From JACKFB01 sp041389525 (GTDB taxonomy: Bacteria > Myxococcota_A > UBA9042 > PHBI01 > JACKFB01): a stretch of 49,120 nt of DNA. Shown here in pieces: positions 25,515 through 34,624 of this stretch. Under the pieces are notes generated by a model, which was not told the origin of the DNA, made no database searches, and worked only from the letters and a program-made list of their open reading frames with translations. The position numbers were made by a program, and so were the translations under genes. The stretch is taken from assembly GCA_041389525.1 (NCBI GenBank), contig JAWKRR010000054.1:1-49120 (forward strand), written 5' to 3'. Position 1 is the first letter of the stretch. Each line of letters starts with the position of its first letter.

Positions 25515-27329
25515 TTAGTTGGTGGGAATCTCGATATTCGAGGGGGTGTACAACTCGACCAACGCGCGACTCGCGCCGGTCAGATTCGAGGTGTTTGTTT
25601 CGCCGCCGACGAGCAGGATCGAGCGCGACACGCCGGTGACGGCCGCGTGACCTCCGCGAGCGGCGAAGTCTGCGCCGCCCTCGGGCGCCGCACGCCACTG
25701 CCGCGAGGCGATGTCGAAGAAGAGGATCTTGTCGTTCTGCACGGCCTGCGTCCCGGCCATGCCGCCGACCACGGTGACGCCGCCGCTCTGGGTCAGGTGC
25801 GTCGTGTGAAATACGCGCCCCGCGCCGAAGCCGGTGGACGCCTTCTCGATGAGGATGGACGGCTTGGAGCCCGTGGAGCCGGCGTCGTAGGTGATGACCC
25901 ACGCCTCGGCGTCGCGCGGCGCCATCATCGTGCACTTCTCGGCCAGATCCGAGGCCGACGCCCCGGTGCAGTCGACGCGCGAACCGCCGGTGAGCAGGAA
26001 ACGCTGCCCGCCGATCGGCGTCATCTGATGATGGAAGGTGAAGGGCAGATCCGCCTCGGTGAGCTTGCCGTCGGTGATCTTGATCTCCACCTCTTCGAAG
26101 GTGCCGTCGATGCCGATCCCCTCGCGCTGCTGGGCCGACTGCTTGAGGACCTCGGCGATCTTCCGCCCGGCGACCCGGGTGAACGTGCCGCCGAAGGCCA
26201 GCAGGTTCGTCAGGCCGTCCTCGGTGTTGCGGATGAAGGTCAGGCTGTGGCCGCTGCGCTGGAAGAAGCTGGCGAAGTGGTTGACGTCGATGAAGCCGGG
26301 CCCGCCGTCGCGATTGACGTCGAAGATCTCGACCTGCAGGTACTCGTCGGAGGTCTCGAGGGGCCACTCGCCGCCACCGGTGATGACCACGGTGCCGTCC
26401 GCCATGCGGTGCGTTCGCGGGAAGCCGCGCTTCACGTTCATGAGCTCGGTGCCGGCGGTGAAGGTGTCCGCCTGCACGTCGTAGAGCACGTAGTCGCGGC
26501 GACCGTCTGCCTGGTCGTAGTCGTAGCTGAAGACGCCCCCGGTGACCTCCAGCCGCTCCATGCCGCCAATGATGACGACGTGGTCGTGGCCCAGCGCTGG
26601 GTCGGCCGAAGCCGGGTCCTCGGCGGGCAAGAACTCCATCGCGTGGCCGGCGCGGCCGAGGCCCTGGCCCATGGTACCGCCGCCGGCGGCGCGAACTTCA
26701 CCGTTGCGCGGATTGAAGAGGAAGGCGGCCGCGGACGGCGTGCTCAGGAAGTTGCGGGAGCCGTCGCTGCTGGTCGAGGTGAAGCCGCCCGTGATGAGGA
26801 TGCGGCCGTCACCCAGCTCCACAGCGGCCGGGAACATCACGTTCGGGAAGTTGATGGCGCCCTGGGGATTGGAGACGGGCTGGTCCAAGCGGATGCAGGA
26901 GAACCCGCCGTACTTGGTCAGCAGCAACTCGATCGGGTTGTCCTGATTTCGGCGCACGGTGATGTTCGGGTCGGCGGCGTACCAGCGGCTCTGCTTTCCC
27001 TGACCCGACATCACCAGCTCGTGCCCGGAGGTCGTGCTCTCAGGCACCGAGTTCAGCACGAAGGAGCCGCCCGAGACGGACTTGGTCTCCTGCGTGAGCG
27101 TGCGGAATTCGCCGCGCTCCGCGTCGAATCCGCGCACGCGCACCGTGAGTTGAGACAGATCCGAGAGCGGATCCACCTGAACCGTGCTCTTGTCCGGGTC
27201 GCCACAAGCCCCGCCGCTCAACGCGTTGACGCGCATCTGCAGCGGCTCGGGCGCGCCGCCACCGTCGTCGCACGCCGGCAGGGCGAGCATCAGCAGGCCC
27301 GCAGCGCCGAGTCGCATCCACATCTTCAT
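25515..27329 (-). CDS. Kelch-like beta-propeller lipoprotein
   Basis: 604 residues. The lipoprotein signal is LLMLALPAC with lipid Cys20, followed by DDGGG. Residues about 45-130 look like an Ig-like or carboxypeptidase-regulatory-like domain (QLTVRVRGFDAERGEFRTL; GSFVLNSVPES). From about 150 to the end there are repeated propeller blades with the kelch signature of small residues plus Gly-Gly (RILITGGFTS, HVVIIGGME, TVVITGGGEW, NLLAFGGTF, RFLLTGGSR, VTVVGGMAG, SILLVGGET). This suggests a six- or seven-bladed propeller related to galactose-oxidase/kelch proteins. No copper-site residues could be assigned, so binding and not catalysis is the likelier role. It sits 33 bases after the small lipoprotein gene and 51 bases before the PEGA gene. 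Confidence 0.85.
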   Translation of the reverse strand: MKMWMRLGAAGLLMLALPACDDGGGAPEPLQMRVNALSGGACGDPDKSTVQVDPLSDLSQLTVRVRGFDAERGEFRTLTQETKSVSGGSFVLNSVPESTTSGHELVMSGQGKQSRWYAADPNITVRRNQDNPIELLLTKYGGFSCIRLDQPVSNPQGAINFPNVMFPAAVELGDGRILITGGFTSTSSDGSRNFLSTPSAAAFLFNPRNGEVRAAGGGTMGQGLGRAGHAMEFLPAEDPASADPALGHDHVVIIGGMERLEVTGGVFSYDYDQADGRRDYVLYDVQADTFTAGTELMNVKRGFPRTHRMADGTVVITGGGEWPLETSDEYLQVEIFDVNRDGGPGFIDVNHFASFFQRSGHSLTFIRNTEDGLTNLLAFGGTFTRVAGRKIAEVLKQSAQQREGIGIDGTFEEVEIKITDGKLTEADLPFTFHHQMTPIGGQRFLLTGGSRVDCTGASASDLAEKCTMMAPRDAEAWVITYDAGSTGSKPSILIEKASTGFGAGRVFHTTHLTQSGGVTVVGGMAGTQAVQNDKILFFDIASRQWRAAPEGGADFAARGGHAAVTGVSRSILLVGGETNTSNLTGASRALVELYTPSNIEIPTN

Positions 27330-27362
27330 GGGCTTTTCGTCCTGACTCTGCCCCCCCGAATC

Positions 27363-27908
27363 TCAGGGGGAGTAGTTGGTGACTTTCCACGTGCCGTCTT
27401 CGAGCTGGTCGAAGGTGATTGGCACATGTTTCTTGGAATCGTCGAGCGACTTGATGAACAGCTTCACTTTTCCGTCGGGCAGCGTGTCGCGACGGCAGAT
27501 CCCGAAGGTCACGGTCTCGCCCTCGGGGACGAAGAGCCGGATGTTGGCCTGGGCGCGCGGCCAGTACTGCGACCGCACCCAATCCTCACGCTGACCTTGG
27601 AACTGGTCGAAAAAGCGCGCGAACGCCGCCCGCTCGTCGGCCGGTGAACGGGCCGCCGCGAACAGCTCGCGCGCCGTCCACTCCGGCGTGTTGACCGCCG
27701 GCTCGCTCACCGTCTCGTCCAGCTCGCACCGCTGCTTGAGCTTGCCGATGACCTGGCCCGTGCTGGTCGTGTCGGTCGGCGCGTAGCCTTCTTTCTCGGG
27801 GTCGCGCTCGTAGCCCTCCTTGCAACCGCCGAGCGCGGCGACGACGAGGCACAGCGCGAAAGCGCGAGACGCGCCGGGCGCCCAGCATCGACGTGCTGGT
27901 TTGTGCAT
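27363..27908 (-). CDS. Small lipoprotein, possible NTF2-like fold
   Basis: 181 residues from the ATG at 27908, which has GGAGG 5-6 bases upstream. The lipoprotein signal is LCLVVAALGGC (Cys29). The mature part has helices (ARELFAAARSPADERAAFARFF) followed by strands and ends in DGTWKVTNYSP. That ending is common in NTF2-like/SnoaL-type lipoproteins, so the fold call is tentative. First gene of the operon with the kelch and PEGA proteins; divergent from the RNase Z-like gene across 102 bases. Confidence 0.75.
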   Translation of the reverse strand: MHKPARRCWAPGASRAFALCLVVAALGGCKEGYERDPEKEGYAPTDTTSTGQVIGKLKQRCELDETVSEPAVNTPEWTARELFAAARSPADERAAFARFFDQFQGQREDWVRSQYWPRAQANIRLFVPEGETVTFGICRRDTLPDGKVKLFIKSLDDSKKHVPITFDQLEDGTWKVTNYSP

Positions 27909-28010
27909 GTCATCCTCCGGCAAACGATTCGGCGCTTTGTACCATGGGCGCGCGGAAGCCCACAAGACGGTCCGCGCCGCCCCCACCCTGACCCAACCCG
28001 CCGGAGCGCG

Positions 28011-28943
28011 ATGCCCCCCGCCGACAGCCCAGAGGCCCCCGAGCTCGCCGACGCCACGGCTCCCCTCCGCGACCTACACGAACTGGACTTCACCCTGACC
28101 GGGTTCTCCCTCGGCGGCGTGGAGACCTCCGTCATCGTCCCCGAGTGGAGGCTGGCCTTCGACGTGGGGCGCGGGCGCGACGAGCTGATCCGCTGCGAGC
28201 ACATCGCCCTGACCCACACGCACATGGACCACACGGGCGGGCTGGCTTATCTCCTCGCGCTGCGCCAACTCCAGCGCCTGCCGCCGCCCACGGTCTACGT
28301 GCCCGCCCAGGTCGCCGACGCCCTGCGCGCCATGCTCGACGCTTGGGACCCGCTGCAGCGCCACCGCACCGAATGCACCATCGTGCCGATCGAGCCCGGC
28401 GACCGTCACCGCATCGCCCGCGACCTCTACCTCGAGCCCTTCCGCACCTACCACCCCGTCCCGTCCTTCGGGTACAGCGTCGTGCGCGAAGTCCAGAAGC
28501 TGCGCCAAGAGTTCAGCCACCTCGCCGGTCCGGAGATCGCTCAGCTTCGGCGTGACGGCGTCGAGATCACCCACACCGAGGCGCGCCGCCTGCTCTCGGT
28601 CACCGGCGACACGCTGCCCGAGGTGCTCGACCGCCAGCCGCACATCATCGACAGCCAGGTCCTCCTCATGGAGTGCACCTTCCTCGATGACAACAAGCCG
28701 TACCAAGCGTGTCGCGACGGCGGACACGTGCACATCCGCGACCTGCTCGAGCGCGCCGAGCTGCTGCGCCCCGAGCGGCTCGTGCTGAGTCACTTCAGCA
28801 GAATCCACTCGGAGCGTGACATCCCGGAGCTGCTCGTCCCCCTGGCGGAGGCGATCACGGCGCCGCTCTACGCGTTTCCGGTGCGACCCGAGGGGCAGAT
28901 CGTCGGCCCCATCGGTCGCCCCGGCTCGCCTCAGGACGCCTAA
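28011..28943 (+). CDS. Metallo-beta-lactamase-fold hydrolase, RNase Z-like
   Basis: 310 residues from the ATG at 28011 with GGAG 4 bases upstream. The metal site H69-x-H71-x-D73-H74 lies in LTHTHMDHTGG. Downstream elements are FRTYHPVPSFGYSV, then DSQVLLMECTFLDD and LVLSHFSRIH, arranged as in RNase Z/ElaC-type proteins that mature tRNA 3' ends. However, the inserted GVEITHTEARRLLSVTGDTL segment and overall layout also fit a wider group of RNase Z-like hydrolases, including plant-type and uncharacterised forms. I therefore do not assign tRNA processing firmly. It is cytoplasmic (no signal peptide). Its stop codon overlaps that of the convergent PilZ-like gene within the sequence CTAA. Confidence 0.82.
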   Translation: MPPADSPEAPELADATAPLRDLHELDFTLTGFSLGGVETSVIVPEWRLAFDVGRGRDELIRCEHIALTHTHMDHTGGLAYLLALRQLQRLPPPTVYVPAQVADALRAMLDAWDPLQRHRTECTIVPIEPGDRHRIARDLYLEPFRTYHPVPSFGYSVVREVQKLRQEFSHLAGPEIAQLRRDGVEITHTEARRLLSVTGDTLPEVLDRQPHIIDSQVLLMECTFLDDNKPYQACRDGGHVHIRDLLERAELLRPERLVLSHFSRIHSERDIPELLVPLAEAITAPLYAFPVRPEGQIVGPIGRPGSPQDA

Positions 28944-29269
28944 GCCCGCTCGTTCTTGGCGTGGTACGCGTCGAGCGCCCTCTGCTCGGCCGGGAACAGG
29001 TGCACGAAGCGCACCGGCGTCTGGCCCTCGCCGGGCTTGCCGACCGCCACCAGCGGGCGAATCGTCGCGCCGTCGGGCATGGTCACCTCGACCCAGGCGT
29101 AGGCCGCGTCGCCGAAGCCCTCGGCCGTCGCGAAGACCGCGCCGCGCCGCCCCACGGAGCGCAGCGGCAGCTCCAGCGTGCGGGTGGCGTTCATCGCGCG
29201 GCCAAGCGTGACCTGCGCCGTGTACTGAGCTGCCGAAAAAGCGGACGTCTCTTGCTCAATCGAGACCAT
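28940..29269 (-). CDS. Small PilZ-like domain protein
   Basis: 109 residues; the ATG at 29269 has GGGAGGG 6 bases upstream. The order of strands fits a PilZ fold: LRSVGRRGAVFAT, then YAWVEVTMPDGATIRPLVAV, then VRFVHLFPAEQRALDAYHA. The c-di-GMP binding signature is weak: there is no clear RxxxR, and the D/N-x-S-x-x-G motif is replaced by RSVGRRG. It may be a non-binding relative. It is 86 bases after the lipo-glutaredoxin gene on the same strand, and its stop overlaps the convergent RNase Z-like gene by 4 bases. Confidence 0.5.
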   Translation of the reverse strand: MVSIEQETSAFSAAQYTAQVTLGRAMNATRTLELPLRSVGRRGAVFATAEGFGDAAYAWVEVTMPDGATIRPLVAVGKPGEGQTPVRFVHLFPAEQRALDAYHAKNERA

Positions 29270-29355
29270 GGAATGCCCTCCCCAGGAACCACGGTGCCGG
29301 CGAAGTCAGCCGGTGACGACGACCGTCCGTCCGAGGGGGGCATTCGTAAAGAAAA

Positions 29356-29997
29356 TCACCCACCCAGCAGCGCGGCGACCCGGCCGCGGTCGAAGCCGAC
29401 CATGGGCTTGCCATCGATGAAGATAATGGGGACGCCTTGCAGCCGCTCGGGCGGGACGCCGGCTTTGCGTGCGAGGGTGCTCAGGCGATCGCGGGCGCCA
29501 GCGTCGCGCTCGAGATCGAACTCGCTGTACGGGACCTTGCGGCCGTCGAAGAAGGCGCGGGCCTGGCGGCAGTAGCCACAACCGGGGGCGGAGAAGAGCA
29601 CGATCTCGTGGGCGCCCGCGGCGGCGGCGGGGCTGGCGGTCGGGTCGGCGACGGCCACGCGCGGGCGCAGCGTGAAGCCCGCGACGGCGCGGGTCGTGGC
29701 GGGGAAGCCTTGGGTCAGGTCGGCGACCTGCTCGTAGCCGGGGGCGTTCTCGGCGGTGGGGTCGAAGACGACGACCTCGGCCCGGGCGGCGGCCGGGATC
29801 GCGTCGAGGGTGGTCGCGGTGGCGACGGCGCCGGAGGTTGGGTCCACGTAGCGAAAGACCAGGTCCGTGCGATCCGCAGCCAGGGTCAGCGCGGCCGGCG
29901 GGACCGTCGTGGGGCTGGGGGCGGCCTCGGGCTCGGGCGCACATGCGGCGAGGGCGAAGCTCAGGCAAACAGCCAGACGGTAGCTGGGGAATCGCAC
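29356..29997 (-). CDS. Lipoprotein with C-terminal glutaredoxin domain
   Basis: 213 residues from a GTG at 29997 (GAGG about 8 bases upstream). The lipoprotein signal is LSFALAAC (Cys19). Residues about 40-125 contain a beta-rich segment (DLVFRYVDPTSGAVATATTL) like small periplasmic DUF4124-type domains. Residues 130-213 form a glutaredoxin: IVLFSAPGCGYCRQARAFF with redox Cys140 and Cys143, cis-proline in LQGVPIIFIDG, and GFDRGRVAALL at the end. Glutaredoxins normally use cytoplasmic glutathione, so an envelope-anchored one is unusual. It might reduce or sense disulfides of exported proteins, by inference. It lies 23 bases downstream of the fructosamine-kinase-like gene. Confidence 0.88.
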   Translation of the reverse strand: MRFPSYRLAVCLSFALAACAPEPEAAPSPTTVPPAALTLAADRTDLVFRYVDPTSGAVATATTLDAIPAAARAEVVVFDPTAENAPGYEQVADLTQGFPATTRAVAGFTLRPRVAVADPTASPAAAAGAHEIVLFSAPGCGYCRQARAFFDGRKVPYSEFDLERDAGARDRLSTLARKAGVPPERLQGVPIIFIDGKPMVGFDRGRVAALLGG

Positions 29998-30020
29998 GAT
30001 GGTGGCCTCGCGGCTCGGGT

Positions 30021-30884
30021 TCAGGTGAAGCGGCGCAGCGTGGAGTCGACTTGGGCCACGTAGGCGCCGCCGAACAATCGGACGTGTACCAGCAGCGGGT
30101 AGAGATTCAAGAGAGCGGCCCGGTCATCGAAGCCAGGGGGCCAGGGACCCGACACCTCGCGGTAGGCGGCCTCGAAGGGCTCGCCGAACCCGCCGAAGAG
30201 GCGCGTCATGGCGAGATCGACCTCGGGGTGGCCGGCGTAGACCGCGGGGTCGACGAGGTATCCGCGGCCGCCGGAGGAGGCGATGAAGTTCCCGGACCAG
30301 AGGTCGCCGTGGAGCAGGGCGCAGCCGCCGTCGGGCTCATCGAGCAGGGCTTCCAGAGGCAGCGCGTCCAGCCTGCGCCGGGTCGCCGAGGGCAGCGAGT
30401 CCGCCAGGGGTGCCAGGCGCCGCTGGCGGAAGAAGTCGAGCCAGCCCGCCCCGGCGACCGGCGAGTTGGCCTGGGGCAGCGTGCCGATCAAGGTGTCGAC
30501 GTCGAGACCGGGCGGTCGACCGCGGGCGGCGTGGAGTGAGGCCAGCCCGCGACCCGCGTCGGCCAGGGCCGCGTCGCGCGGGCCGGGGGCGTGGTCGATC
30601 CACTCCATCACGATGCACGCCGCCCCGGGGGAGTCGCTGAAACCGAGCACGCCGGGGACCCGCACGCCGCCCGCGTCGGCGAGGCGCGACAGGCCCGTCG
30701 CCTCGGCGCGGAAGAGGCCCGGCGGGGGCGCGTCGTGCCACTTCACGAACAGGTCGCCAGCCCCCGTGGACACGCGCGCGGCCTGACTGATGCAGCCGCC
30801 GCCCACCGCGGTCACGCGGCCAACCCGTGCCCCTGCCACCGCCTCGACGCGCTCGCGCACACCCCGCGGCAGACTCAACGCCAC
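30021..30884 (-). CDS. Fructosamine kinase family protein
   Basis: 287 residues from a GTG at 30884; the usual family N-terminus (helix then VGGGCISQAARV) begins right there, and length agrees with the family's roughly 290. Lys48 in LFVKWH and Glu61 fit the nucleotide-binding pair. The catalytic loop is HGDLWSGN at 192-199 and the metal-binding motif is VDPAVYAGHPEVDLAM from 211. These kinases phosphorylate ketoamines on glycated proteins; bacterial members often prefer ribulosamines or erythrulosamines. The start overlaps the end of the LMW phosphatase gene by 10 bases. That pairing is known for bacterial protein deglycation, which supports the same role here. Confidence 0.9.
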   Translation of the reverse strand: MALSLPRGVRERVEAVAGARVGRVTAVGGGCISQAARVSTGAGDLFVKWHDAPPPGLFRAEATGLSRLADAGGVRVPGVLGFSDSPGAACIVMEWIDHAPGPRDAALADAGRGLASLHAARGRPPGLDVDTLIGTLPQANSPVAGAGWLDFFRQRRLAPLADSLPSATRRRLDALPLEALLDEPDGGCALLHGDLWSGNFIASSGGRGYLVDPAVYAGHPEVDLAMTRLFGGFGEPFEAAYREVSGPWPPGFDDRAALLNLYPLLVHVRLFGGAYVAQVDSTLRRFT

Positions 30885-31363
30885 GGCCCCGTGCCTTCCA
30901 TCACCGCGTCGATCAGCGAGTCGGCGCCTCGCTCCAGGAGATTGTAGACCAACTCGAAGCCGTCCGGCCCACCATAGTAGGGGTCCGGGACGTCGGCGGG
31001 CGCGCCCTTGCCGGCGAAGAGCGTGAAGCGGACCACACGCGCGGGCGAGTCGGCCGGGCGCCGGTCGATGATGGTCTGCTCGTTGGCCCGGTCCATCGCC
31101 ACGATCCACGGGAAGCGCTCGTAGTCCCGCGCGGCGAGCTGGCGCGCGCGCTGCCGCGAGATGTCGATGCCGTGGTCCGCCGCCGTCTTCACGCTGCGCG
31201 GATCGGGCCCCTCGCCGGCGTGCCAGGCGCCGGTCCCGCACGAGTCGACCTCGAACTGGGCGGTCAGCTCGCGGCGGCGCAGCGCCTCGCGGAACACGCC
31301 CTCCGCCAGGGGCGACCGACAGATATTCCCGAGACAGACGAAGAGGACCGGGTGCTTTTCCAT
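30875..31363 (-). CDS. Low-molecular-weight protein-tyrosine-phosphatase family protein
   Basis: 162 residues. The P-loop Cys10-x5-Arg16 lies in LFVCLGNICRSPLAEG and the general-acid aspartate is Asp127 in VPDPYYGG, so the active site is complete. The family hydrolyses phosphotyrosine. Members encoded next to fructosamine kinase homologues have been shown in other bacteria to act on phosphorylated ribulosamines, so that is the preferred reading here. Start at the ATG 31363, 168 bases from the divergent sulfatase-fold gene. First gene of a likely four-gene run ending with the PilZ-like protein. Confidence 0.93.
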   Translation of the reverse strand: MEKHPVLFVCLGNICRSPLAEGVFREALRRRELTAQFEVDSCGTGAWHAGEGPDPRSVKTAADHGIDISRQRARQLAARDYERFPWIVAMDRANEQTIIDRRPADSPARVVRFTLFAGKGAPADVPDPYYGGPDGFELVYNLLERGADSLIDAVMEGTGPWR

Positions 31364-31531
31364 GGGGCCATGCTCCGAACGCGCGCGCCGGCCGTCAAGC
31401 TCCGCGGCACACCACCCCGGCGGAGCGAGCGCCCCCGCGCCACGTCCTCTCCGGCTTGTCCGCCCTGGCGTCCGCGTGCTAATCGCCAGCGTGGCGCGGG
31501 CACTGCAAACGCCGCGACACGGGGGCCCGAA

Positions 31532-33637
31532 ATGCACGGATGGCTTGCTCGAGCTTGCTTTGGATTGATCGCGCTCACCGCGCCGGTAGTCGCGCACGCC
31601 GCGCTGCCCGGCCGCGCTGACTCGGTCGACCTGCTGCGCCTCAGCGCGTACGGCTACGGCCTCGTCGACGCCGCCGGCCCGGGCCTCGCGGTCGCCATGG
31701 GGGCCGACGGCGCCTCAACGTTCGGGGCGACCGGCTGCGAGGACGGTGGCTTCAGCTACCGCACCATCATCGACCCGCGGGCGGGCCTGGACCTGCACAT
31801 CCCCGAGTCGGCGGTCCGGCTGGATATCGTGTTGCGGCCGGCGCACGGACTGCGCGAGCTGCAGGTGACCATCGGTGGTCACAGCTTCGCCGACGTGCCG
31901 CTGCACCAAGGCTGGCAGCGCGTCTCGCTCCCGCTCGAGCCGAACGACCGCGGCGAGCGGCGCGTGCGCCTGACCCTCAGCGGCGTCAGCACACCCTTCA
32001 CCGAGGTGTCGGGGCTCGCCCCGGAGGTGCGCGGGCTGCTGCACGGCCTCCGCTTCAGCGCCCACGCTGACCTGCCCGAGGGCGCGTCGAAGGGCCCCCT
32101 CTTCGGCACCGGCGACGTGCTGTGGCTCGAAGCCGGCGAGTCGATCAGCATCCCGACCGACCTCGCGGCCGACCAAGCGTTGGAGACCGCGACGATCGTC
32201 ACGCGAGGCGACGCGCTGGATCTCGTGCTCCGCGTCGAGACCGTCAACGAGCAGGGCGCCGCCGGGGTGGCCGCCGAGCTGCCGGCCGCCTTCGCGATCC
32301 CCTGGAACGTCGACCTCTCGCGCGCCGGGATTCGCACGCCGTCGACCCTCCGAATCCGCGTGCTGGGCAACGGCTCGGGCGCGGTCGGCCTGGTCAAGCC
32401 CACGCTCACGGTCGCCAGCGCCAAGCCAGCCCCCGCCGTGGTCAGCGCGCGGCCGAACCGGCTCGTGATCGTCGCGGTGCGCGGGCTCCGCGCGGCCGAG
32501 GCCGTGGCCGACATCCCCGGCACCACCCGCATCACCGGGGCCTTCGCCACCTCGCCTGAGGTCCGCGCCGCGCTGGCTTCGCTGATGACCGGCCTCTACC
32601 CCCAAGCCCACGGCGTCGTGGGTCTGCAGGACCGCCTCGGCGAGGGCATGCCGCTGCTGGCGAATCTCGCGCACTCGGCGGGCTGGCGTACCGTCCTTCG
32701 CGTCGGCGCCATCCCGATCCCGCTGAGCGACCCGATCCTGGCTGGCTACGACGACAGCAAGGCGGGTGGCCCGAAGACCTTCCCGCAGCACGCGGAGGGC
32801 GTGCTGGACTCGCTCTACACGGCGGTCTCGAAGCCCGCGGACCAGCCGCTGTTGGCGGTGGCCCTGCTCGGGGACGGCGGCGCGCCCTGGCTGCCGCGCG
32901 GGGAGAGCTGGAAGAAGCACTGGACGCGCGGCTCCACCCCCTGGGAGCCGGGCGACGGCCGGCGCGCCGTGGACGGCTTCGGTGACGGCAGCGGCATGGA
33001 TCCGACGCAGCGCGCCTTCGCCGCGGCGCTGCGGCGTGGCAAGGCTGACGAGGTCGTCGAGGCGCTCACCGCGTTCACTCAGAAGGTGCGGGCCCTCGAG
33101 GGCGACACCACGCTGGTGATCATCGGCCTGGGCGGTGGACAGCTCGACAAGGAAGAGGAGTTCACGCCTGACATGGTGGCGGCGCCCATGTGGGTCATGG
33201 GTGGCGGCCTCGACGCGGCCACGCCTAGCAGCAGCTTCGACCTGACCGATGTGACGACCACGCTGCTGGCGGTGGCGGCCCTCCCGGTGCCCGCGCTGCT
33301 CCCCGGGTTGGACATCCGGCAGTTCACGACGGCGTCGGCGCCCAAGCCGTCGTTCTCCGCGACGGCGACGCGCACCTACATGGCGGCGACCGGGCTGCAC
33401 GCGATGGTGAAGAACCTGCGCGCTCCGGCCGGTACGCTGTTCAAGTTCGACGGCACCCACTACGCGGTGGTCGAGGACGATCCGGGGAAGTCCGTGCTGA
33501 TGGCCCAGCTCGAGCAGCGGATGCGCGGCTGGTTGGGGGCTGGCGCGTCGTGGAGCGTGGGTGACTTCTCGCCGACCGTGCCTCGCGGCGCGCAAGGCGG
33601 CTATGGCTCGCCCTGCCCAGGCGGACGCGGACAATGA
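31532..33637 (+). CDS. Secreted sulfatase/alkaline-phosphatase-fold protein, probably catalytically degenerate
   Basis: 701 residues from the ATG at 31532 with a signal peptide (FGLIALTAPVVAHA, cleavage before ALPG). Residues about 40-300 are beta-rich with no known family. From about 308 there is a sulfatase-like core: NRLVIVAVRGLRAAEA in the position of the usual metal-binding V-x-x-D-x-L-R-A-D, then ASLMTGLYPQAHGVVGLQDR, a strongly sulfatase-like segment, and later TLVIIGLGGGQLDKEEEFTP and APMWVMGGGL. The metal aspartates of the first motif are replaced (VRGLR). The nucleophile region reads TSPEVRAALASL without the usual Ser/Cys-x-Pro-x-Arg, so activity is doubtful. It is followed 9 bases later by meaB. 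A binding or structural role is inferred. Confidence 0.78.
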   Translation: MHGWLARACFGLIALTAPVVAHAALPGRADSVDLLRLSAYGYGLVDAAGPGLAVAMGADGASTFGATGCEDGGFSYRTIIDPRAGLDLHIPESAVRLDIVLRPAHGLRELQVTIGGHSFADVPLHQGWQRVSLPLEPNDRGERRVRLTLSGVSTPFTEVSGLAPEVRGLLHGLRFSAHADLPEGASKGPLFGTGDVLWLEAGESISIPTDLAADQALETATIVTRGDALDLVLRVETVNEQGAAGVAAELPAAFAIPWNVDLSRAGIRTPSTLRIRVLGNGSGAVGLVKPTLTVASAKPAPAVVSARPNRLVIVAVRGLRAAEAVADIPGTTRITGAFATSPEVRAALASLMTGLYPQAHGVVGLQDRLGEGMPLLANLAHSAGWRTVLRVGAIPIPLSDPILAGYDDSKAGGPKTFPQHAEGVLDSLYTAVSKPADQPLLAVALLGDGGAPWLPRGESWKKHWTRGSTPWEPGDGRRAVDGFGDGSGMDPTQRAFAAALRRGKADEVVEALTAFTQKVRALEGDTTLVIIGLGGGQLDKEEEFTPDMVAAPMWVMGGGLDAATPSSSFDLTDVTTTLLAVAALPVPALLPGLDIRQFTTASAPKPSFSATATRTYMAATGLHAMVKNLRAPAGTLFKFDGTHYAVVEDDPGKSVLMAQLEQRMRGWLGAGASWSVGDFSPTVPRGAQGGYGSPCPGGRGQ

Positions 33638-33646
33638 CGCGGGGCG

Positions 33647-34616
<970 letters not shown>

Positions 34617-34624
<8 letters not shown>

